A stretch of 5,791 nucleotides of DNA from an uncultured Slackia sp. (GTDB taxonomy: Bacteria; Actinomycetota; Coriobacteriia; Coriobacteriales; Eggerthellaceae): positions 1-5,791 of the forward strand of contig CALBLG010000027.1 of the NCBI GenBank assembly GCA_937895975.1. Reading direction: 5' to 3'. The notes beneath the pieces were generated by a model, which ran no database searches, was not told where the DNA came from, and worked only from the letters and a program-made list of their open reading frames with translations. Made by a program: the position numbers and the translations under genes. Positions 1-4,096 of the stretch are shown here, piece after piece; positions within the stretch are counted from its first letter, which is position 1, and each line of letters opens with the position of its first letter.

Positions 1-2
1 GC

Positions 3-590
3 TTGGGCACCCAGCCCATCATCGCGTCGGCCGCCGCCACGAAAAACCCCGCGCGCCAGGCGCTGGTTGCCATGACGGGCCCATTTTGGTGCACTGTGGT
101 AATTTGCCTGATGAGCGGCCTGGTAATTGTGTCGACGCTCGCCGCCAACCCCGCGCTTATCGCCGATGCCGGCGTGGCTGACGGCGCGACGCTCGCCAAC
201 GCGGTGTTCGGCACCATTCCCTATATTGGCACGCCGGTGCTCATGCTGGGCATCATCTGCTTCGCGTATTCCACCATCATCGGCTGGAGCTATTACGGCG
301 AGCGCGTCACGCTGTACCTGTTCGGCCGCCGCTGGGTGCCGGTGTATTTGGCCCTGTACATCTGCATGGGCTTCTTGGGCGGCGTGGGCGTTGGCGACAT
401 CGCCTGGACGGCCACCGACATCGCCAACGCGCTTATGGCGCTGCCGAACATCGCCATGGTGTTTCTGTGCACGGGCATGGTCGCGAAAGAGACGCAGTAT
501 TACGTCTACGACGGGCATATCGACGAGGAGGTAACCGACCACGTGCCCGAACTCGAGGAAAAGAGCGTGTTTTTGCGAAAAAAAGCCTAG
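3..590 (+). CDS. Alanine/glycine:cation symporter (AGCS family), C-terminal part
   Basis: Partial gene: the reading frame is open to the left edge, so the first codon here (TTG) is internal, not a start. The 195 visible residues are the C-terminal part of a sodium/amino-acid symporter of the inner membrane, a family that takes up alanine or glycine with Na+ (or H+). The clearest family mark is the segment FAYSTIIGWSYYGER at residues 87-101, close to the AGCS consensus, followed by YLFG. An upstream stretch, IIASAAATKNPARQALVAMTG (residues 6-26), also matches the family's cytoplasmic loop. Hydrophobic segments lie near residues 27-48, 77-96, 112-131 and 142-160. The protein ends in a charged, Glu/Lys-rich cytoplasmic tail. 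The gene converges on the minus-strand YbjQ gene, with 201 bp between the stop codons. The substrate cannot be told from this part. The family call is firm. Confidence 0.93.
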   Translation: MGTQPIIASAAATKNPARQALVAMTGPFWCTVVICLMSGLVIVSTLAANPALIADAGVADGATLANAVFGTIPYIGTPVLMLGIICFAYSTIIGWSYYGERVTLYLFGRRWVPVYLALYICMGFLGGVGVGDIAWTATDIANALMALPNIAMVFLCTGMVAKETQYYVYDGHIDEEVTDHVPELEEKSVFLRKKA

Positions 591-666
591 GGCCGCACGA
601 GTTTTCTGAATCTTGGGCATTAATTCGCGTTTGTGGGGCGATGAATAGTCGCGAACGAAATTGAAT

Positions 667-702
667 ACCCCTAAATGCAATTTATATATTGCATTTAGGG
701 GT
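667..702. repeat. Perfect 15-bp inverted repeat between convergent genes; possible bidirectional terminator
   Basis: The arms ACCCCTAAATGCAAT (667-681) and ATTGCATTTAGGGGT (688-702) are exact reverse complements around a 6-base loop, TTATAT. The element lies between the convergent stops of the symporter (590) and the YbjQ gene (792), which is where a shared transcription terminator is expected. No clear T-run follows the stem on either strand, so it is not a textbook intrinsic terminator. An operator or a small mobile-element remnant remains possible. Confidence 0.6.
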
Positions 703-791
703 CTATCAGATTTGAATCGCACTTATCCAGGGTGTATTTTTGTTTGCGGCGCCCCAGAAACCAGAAAAAGTGCCTCGATTCGTTAAGACTC

Positions 792-1103
792 TTACATGAA
801 TTTGACCGCAGTGCCGTAGGCGAGCATCTCGATGGTGCCTTCCGCGATAGAATCGCTCGCGAAGCGCATGGCGACCACGGCATCGGCGCCGAGGTTCTGC
901 GCGGCGGCAATCATGCGATCCTCGGCGGTTTGGCGCGCCTCGTCGGTCATCTGTGTATATGAGACGATTTCCCCGCCCACGATGCTCTTCATACCTGCCA
1001 TAAGGTCGCGGCCGATGTTTTTCGAGGTGACGATGTTGCCGCGCACAAGACCCAAAACCTGCACGGCCTGGCCTGGAATGACGTCTGCGGTGGTAACAAC
1101 CAT
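792..1103 (-). CDS. YbjQ/UPF0145 family protein (DUF74, putative heavy-metal-binding domain)
   Basis: A small soluble protein of 103 residues, the usual length for this family. Members form oligomeric beta-rich assemblies; the 'heavy-metal binding' label is by family only and the real role is unknown. Family marks are the N-terminal TT..VIPG (residues 4-11), LGLVRGN (17-23), NIGRDLMAG (29-37), GGEIVSYT (43-50), the LGADAVVAMRF block (71-81), and the C-terminal LAYGTAV (94-100). The frame stays open for 30 codons upstream, but I chose the ATG at 1103 because family alignments begin here and GGAG stands 5 bases upstream. The upstream codons do not resemble the family. There are 255 bp back to the end of the DUF554 gene, so it may have its own promoter. 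No signal peptide or membrane segment is seen. Confidence 0.92.
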   Translation of the reverse strand: MVVTTADVIPGQAVQVLGLVRGNIVTSKNIGRDLMAGMKSIVGGEIVSYTQMTDEARQTAEDRMIAAAQNLGADAVVAMRFASDSIAEGTIEMLAYGTAVKFM

Positions 1104-1136
1104 GGTGGCTCCAATCTTTCGGAATCGTTCGCCCAT

Positions 1137-1142
1137 AGTATA
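1137..1142 (-). promoter_or_regulatory. Possible -10 box for the YbjQ gene
   Basis: On the minus strand TATACT (5 of 6 match to TATAAT) lies 33 bases before the chosen ATG at 1103, which would give a leader of roughly 27 bases containing the GGAG site. No good -35 box stands at 16-18 bp; the nearest candidate, TTGCGC, is 20 bp away. The call is therefore weak and rests mainly on position. Confidence 0.3.
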
Positions 1143-1358
1143 AGCTGCGCGCCCGGGAGATGGCGCAAATCGTCGATAGAGCGTGGTTTGCAAAGCTGAG
1201 CGCGTATTCCTGGCGAGAAATCGACATACAGCATGGTGTCTTCGTTGTTATGTGCAAAGGAGCCCTGTAGAGGGGAGAAGCGGGCACAGCAGCCGATTGC
1301 CGTTCCGCAGCGTGTTTGCCGTGTTCTAAGCCAATTTCGCACCAACGCTGGTTGGGGC

Positions 1359-2057
1359 TTACGCCATGCCCGCCGCCTGGAACGCCCACAGCACGAACGG
1401 AACCACGATAAGGGCCGGCAGATAGTTCAGCACCTTGAACTTCGTGAGGTCGATCATGTTCAGGCCCAGGGCTAAAATCATGATGGAACCGCAGGTGGAA
1501 AGCTCGGCGACGAGTGCATCGCTCGCGAACGGCGCCACGAACCCGGCGGCCAGCACGATGCCGCCTTGGAATACCAGCGTGAAAGCGGCCGAGCCGTACA
1601 CGCCAACGCCGAGAGCCGCGCCCATCATGATGCCGGCCACGAAATCGAGCATGCTCTTTGTGTACAGCATGTCGAAGTCGCCCGCAAGCCCCGCGTCGAG
1701 CGAGCCGACGATGGTCATGGCGCCCACGTTCATGATGAGGCATGATGTGACGAACGCGTTGGCTATCTTCGCGCCTTCGCCCGCGCCTGCGAAGCGCGAC
1801 GTGAGCTTTTCGGTCCAGCGGTTCACATGCCCGTCGATATCGCCGGCCTCGCCGATGGCCACGCCGATGATGGTCGCCACGATAAGCAGCAAGATGTTCT
1901 GCTCGACGATGGTGCCTTGGATGCCGATAACGATGGTGCACAGCCCTAGGGCCTTCATCACGGCGTCGGTGATGTTTTCGGGAAGGCCGCGGCGCAGCAG
2001 CAGGCCAATGCTGGTGCCTGCGATGATGGCGATGGTGTTAACGATGACTGCCCACAT
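1359..2057 (-). CDS. DUF554 family membrane protein (YdfK/YqgA-like)
   Basis: A 232-residue integral membrane protein, full length for DUF554. The function of the family is not established; a transport role is often supposed. Several hydrophobic segments are visible: about residues 2-21, 36-50, 54-70, 102-120, 138-153, 158-175, 188-200 and 210-228. Family marks include the first helix followed by LLLRRGLPE (18-26), FDMLYTKSMLDF (128-139), FQGGIVL (163-169), and GLNMIDLTKFKVLNYLPA (198-215). The start ATG at 2057 is preceded by AAAGG with a 7-base gap and matches the family N-terminus. It lies 131 bp downstream of the flavodoxin stump, whose last codon overlaps a TATAAT, so it is probably transcribed from its own promoter and also by read-through from the reductase operon. 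No clear intrinsic terminator follows; only a 5-bp stem (1342-1355) without a T-run. Confidence 0.92.
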   Translation of the reverse strand: MWAVIVNTIAIIAGTSIGLLLRRGLPENITDAVMKALGLCTIVIGIQGTIVEQNILLLIVATIIGVAIGEAGDIDGHVNRWTEKLTSRFAGAGEGAKIANAFVTSCLIMNVGAMTIVGSLDAGLAGDFDMLYTKSMLDFVAGIMMGAALGVGVYGSAAFTLVFQGGIVLAAGFVAPFASDALVAELSTCGSIMILALGLNMIDLTKFKVLNYLPALIVVPFVLWAFQAAGMA

Positions 2058-2130
2058 GGAAGGACCTTTCTGCTCGCTTCGGCGGGGCAGTGCCCCAAAT
2101 CGCTCGCGAACCGCCTATCCCTCACGTGCG

Positions 2131-2168
2131 CCCGCGCGCCAAGCGCGCTTCCGTATCTGGCGCGTGGG
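2131..2168 (-). repeat. GC-rich stem in the leader of the DUF554 gene
   Basis: The arms at 2131-2140 and 2159-2168 are complementary at 9 of 10 positions, enclosing an 18-base loop that contains the palindrome AAGCGCGCTT. If transcription starts near 2181, this stem would form in the 5' leader of the DUF554 mRNA. No T-run follows, so it is not an intrinsic terminator. In a GC-rich genome it may be chance. Confidence 0.3.
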
Positions 2169-2187
2169 CCAGAACTGACAAGGCGTC

Positions 2188-2216
2188 ATTATAGCGGTTC
2201 ACCACGCTGTTCAGAA
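2188..2216 (-). promoter_or_regulatory. Probable promoter of the DUF554 gene
   Basis: The minus strand has a perfect TATAAT (2188-2193). At a 17-bp spacing stands TTCTGA (2211-2216), a poor -35 match (3 of 6). Transcription would begin near 2181, giving a leader of about 124 bases before the ATG at 2057. The -10 box overlaps the TAA stop of the flavodoxin stump. The perfect -10 carries the call; the -35 is weak. Confidence 0.45.
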
Positions 2217-2335
2217 AGGGTTCGCAGCAAGCGGCACAAAGGTACAACCTCGAGCGCCGTGCAGAAAACGTGGTAGTCGCCGGCCACATAGTTTTGGCCT
2301 GCGCGGGAAAAATACGCAACAAGGGTTTTCGACAT
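2189..2335 (-). pseudogene. Truncated flavodoxin gene (N-terminal stump only)
   Basis: The ATG at 2335 follows AAGGA with a 6-base gap, a strong ribosome-binding site, and lies 46 bp after the reductase stop. Translation begins MSKTLVAYFSRAGQNYVAG, the first beta strand and start of the FMN phosphate-binding loop typical of the long-loop 'SRxGxNY' flavodoxins found in anaerobes. After about residue 20 the match stops. The remaining 28 residues show no GNT motif and no later flavodoxin strands, and a TAA ends the frame at 48 residues, against about 150-180 for the family. The other two minus-strand frames downstream show no continuation either, so a deletion is more likely than a simple frameshift. 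The intact gene would have been an electron carrier cotranscribed with the reductase. A functional 48-residue peptide is possible but unlikely. Confidence 0.7.
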
Positions 2336-2381
2336 GGCTTTTCCTTACTCGAAACTATCCAACTATGCGCTTGTGCCCGTT

Positions 2382-3479
2382 TCATTGGCCGAAATGCGCG
2401 GCGATTTCGGCCATGCGGGCAGATTGGCCGACGCCGAAGGGGCATCGGCTGTCGCAATGGCCGCACGAGACGCAATCGCTCGCATGCGCCTCGAGATGGC
2501 GGTAGTGGTCGGCGGCAAGCTCGTCGCCTTGAAGCGCCAGATCGTAATACTTGTTCGCCAGGCCGATTTCGATTCCCTGCGGGCACGGCATGCAATGGTT
2601 GCAATACACGCAGCTCGGGTCAGCGTTTCGCGGCGCGACGGATCCGAGCACGGAATAGTTGCGTTTGGCTTCGGTCGCATCGAGAAAAGCCAGGTTGCGT
2701 CGAAGGTCGGCCATAGTGCGAACGCCCGGCAAAACCGAGAGCACGCCTGGGCGGTCGAGCGCGTACTGGATGCATTGCTCGCTGGAAAGTGCGATTCCGA
2801 ACGGCGACGCGGCCGCATCAAGCAGCTGTCCTCCGGCGAATGCCTTCATCACCGAAACGCCTACGCCGGCCTGCTCGAATTCTCGGTACAGCGCCGCGCG
2901 GTCACCAGTTTCGCCCTTGCCATAGGCCGAGTCGTTCGTGTAATCGTACATCGGGTTGATCGAGAACATGGCGAAATCCATCTCGCCAGTTGCCAGCAGC
3001 CGGCGCGCGATGTGCGCGGAATGCGTGCTGAAGGCCAGGTGGCGAATGACGCCTTGGCGTTTCATCTCGAGCGCGTACTCCCAAATGCCCCCGTTGAATA
3101 CGCGGTCGAGGTCGGCATCCTCGTCGATGCAGTGGATGAAGCCGAAATCGGCGTAATCGCTGTTCAAGGCTTTAAGGCGCGCTTCGAATTCCCGTTTTGC
3201 CAGGTTCACGTTCGTCGTCCAGCCGTAGGAATCGCCTGTGTACTCGGCGCCGATGTGCACCTGCACGTGCACGCTGCTGCGGTTCCTGCCAAGCGCTCGG
3301 CCGAGCGGCGCGAGCACGCTTGTGCGGCTCGGAATGAAATCGAACAGGTTCACGCCGGCTTCGATGGCCGCCTCGGCGATGGCCTCGATGTCGCGGCTCG
3401 ACGAGTTGTGCAAACTTCCGGCACCCATGCCGATGATGCTCAGGCGCTCGCCGCCATGCGGCAATGTACGATAAATCAA
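2382..3479 (-). CDS. Aldo/keto reductase-like oxidoreductase with C-terminal ferredoxin-type Fe-S motifs
   Basis: A 365-residue cytoplasmic protein of the COG1453 type (predicted aldo/keto reductases of the CPBF group). It has an AKR TIM-barrel domain (about residues 1-270) and a C-terminal Fe-S domain with CVYCNHCMPCP (Cys 290, 293, 296, 299) and CVSCGHCDSRCP (Cys 336, 339, 342, 346), suited to one or two [4Fe-4S] clusters. Aligned to ordinary AKRs, Asp47 and His116 of the tetrad are kept. The Tyr position is Arg52 (DFIPSR) and the Lys position is His75 (VQVHIG), so classical NAD(P)H-dependent carbonyl reduction is doubtful. The start is TTG at 3479: MIYRTLP fits the family N-terminus and AGGGGG stands 5 bases upstream. 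A MerR-type promoter lies upstream, and a flavodoxin remnant follows, which supports a redox-stress or electron-transfer role. The substrate is unknown. Confidence 0.92.
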   Translation of the reverse strand: MIYRTLPHGGERLSIIGMGAGSLHNSSSRDIEAIAEAAIEAGVNLFDFIPSRTSVLAPLGRALGRNRSSVHVQVHIGAEYTGDSYGWTTNVNLAKREFEARLKALNSDYADFGFIHCIDEDADLDRVFNGGIWEYALEMKRQGVIRHLAFSTHSAHIARRLLATGEMDFAMFSINPMYDYTNDSAYGKGETGDRAALYREFEQAGVGVSVMKAFAGGQLLDAAASPFGIALSSEQCIQYALDRPGVLSVLPGVRTMADLRRNLAFLDATEAKRNYSVLGSVAPRNADPSCVYCNHCMPCPQGIEIGLANKYYDLALQGDELAADHYRHLEAHASDCVSCGHCDSRCPFGVGQSARMAEIAAHFGQ

Positions 3480-3498
3480 AATTTCCCCCTAAATGGAT

Positions 3499-3555
3499 TC
3501 ACGCGATTCGCGCTGCAGGCAAAGCTGTAATATGTGAAACGGGCATCTTTTTCAT
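3499..3555 (-). CDS. Possible 18-residue leader peptide ORF
   Basis: An ATG at 3555 is preceded by AAGGA at a 7-base gap and opens an 18-codon frame, MKKMPVSHITALPAARIA, that ends with TGA 19 bp before the TTG start of the reductase. It lies inside the predicted transcript of the MerR-type promoter. The stop sits just upstream of the reductase ribosome-binding site, an arrangement seen with translational coupling or attenuating leaders. No run of a single regulatory amino acid is present. The evidence is only the ribosome-binding site and placement. Confidence 0.35.
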   Translation of the reverse strand: MKKMPVSHITALPAARIA

Positions 3556-3592
3556 GCGCGGTTCCTTATGGACGGTATTGTGAACGAGTGAA

Positions 3593-3623
3593 ACCTTAGT
3601 TCTTGAAGCGGACTCCAAGTCAA
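3593..3623 (-). promoter_or_regulatory. MerR-family-type promoter and operator of the reductase operon
   Basis: On the minus strand: a -35 TTGACT (3618-3623), a spacer of 19 bp, and a -10 TAAGGT (3593-3598; only 3 of 6 to consensus). The spacer holds the dyad CTTGGAG-TCCG-CTTCAAG (3602-3619), with 6 of 7 arm positions complementary. Its shape resembles the CTTAGAGT-nn-ACTCTAAG boxes of aldehyde- or oxidative-stress-sensing MerR regulators such as AdhR/NmlR. A 19-bp spacer is the hallmark of MerR-activated promoters. Transcription would start near 3586, before the 18-codon leader ORF and the reductase. No MerR gene is in the window. A short palindrome, ACTTTCAAAGT (3628-3638), stands just upstream. 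Confidence 0.6.
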
Positions 3624-4043
3624 GCGAACTTTCAAAGTAGTAGCTCTTGAAGAATGGCTGAGTTCGATACCGCGGTGCGTTGTGCGTCTTCTTATCTGAA
3701 ACGCATCTTTCATTCGTCTTTCATTCGAGTTCTATTGTCTATAAATACGCAATTGCAGACAATAAAATATTGCGACTTTGGGCTCGCGCCAATCGCATTC
3801 GCCCCTTCGCGCTACGATTGTCCTTCGAAATTCGCGGAAGAGAAACGACAGGCAGCGCTATATTTGGAACCTTGCTTTCGACTCCCGCGAAGCACAAGGG
3901 CATCATGTGCGACCCGTTATCGGGCCGGTCGGTATCGAGCGCTATCTTGGTGCGCAATCGGCGGGCATCGGCATCGAGCAGGTTAGCCCAAAGCCAAAGA
4001 TCCCTCCCCTGCCCGTTTACGAGCTTGGTCTTTGCCTTAAAGC
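3624..4043. other. Gene-poor stretch between the topoisomerase terminator and the reductase promoter
   Basis: About 420 bp without a protein gene I can support. Frames are open on both strands, but none has a ribosome-binding site with a recognisable product. The part around 3700-3775 is notably AT-rich compared with its surroundings and contains small inverted repeats. No tRNA or other structural RNA is recognised. An unannotated small RNA or the remnant of a lost gene cannot be excluded. Confidence 0.5.
3733..3764. repeat. 8-bp inverted repeat in an AT-rich island
   Basis: TATTGTCT (3733-3740) and AGACAATA (3757-3764) are exact reverse complements with a 16-base gap. Because of the symmetry, each strand reads TTGTCT, 17 bp, GACAAT: a promoter-like pair with 4 of 6 matches in both boxes, in both directions. 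A second small dyad, CAATA-AAA-TATTG (3760-3772), overlaps it. This could be an operator or promoter; no gene is clearly served by it. Confidence 0.3.
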
Positions 4044-4074
4044 AGAGAAGGACGCCATTGCGACGTCCTTCTCT
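4044..4074 (-). terminator. Intrinsic terminator after the topoisomerase gene
   Basis: A perfect 11-bp stem, AGAGAAGGACG (4044-4054) with CGTCCTTCTCT (4064-4074), encloses a 9-base loop and starts 22 bp after the stop codon. On the minus strand the stem is followed by GCTTTAAGG, a weak T-run. Position and stem are good; the poor T-tract lowers confidence a little. Confidence 0.7.
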
Positions 4075-4096
4075 TGGCGAATATGCGTTTGCGTCT

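Noticed and set aside
624..655. TTCGCG...CGCGAA as a terminator stem after the symporter
   Set aside because: Only 6 bp with a 20-base loop and no T-run; much weaker than the 15-bp repeat downstream.
1104..1193. 30-codon upstream extension of the YbjQ gene
   Set aside because: The family starts at the MVVTT methionine, GGAG precedes that ATG, and the extension has no family resemblance.
989..1345. 118-codon minus-strand frame in the gap between the DUF554 and YbjQ genes
   Set aside because: No recognisable product; it overlaps the YbjQ coding region by over 110 bp in another frame.
706..1941. 411-codon minus-strand frame across the DUF554 and YbjQ genes
   Set aside because: Arg/His-rich translation in another frame of two genes with clear families; a shadow.
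3486..3495. CCCCTAAATG, also present in the inverted repeat at 668-677, as a shared regulatory element
   Set aside because: At this place the complementary strand is the TTAGGGGG ribosome-binding region of the reductase, which explains the G-run; a 10-base match alone is not enough.
2334..3530. 398-codon plus-strand frame opposite the reductase
   Set aside because: It covers the reductase in antisense. The reductase has clear family motifs and a ribosome-binding site; this frame has neither.
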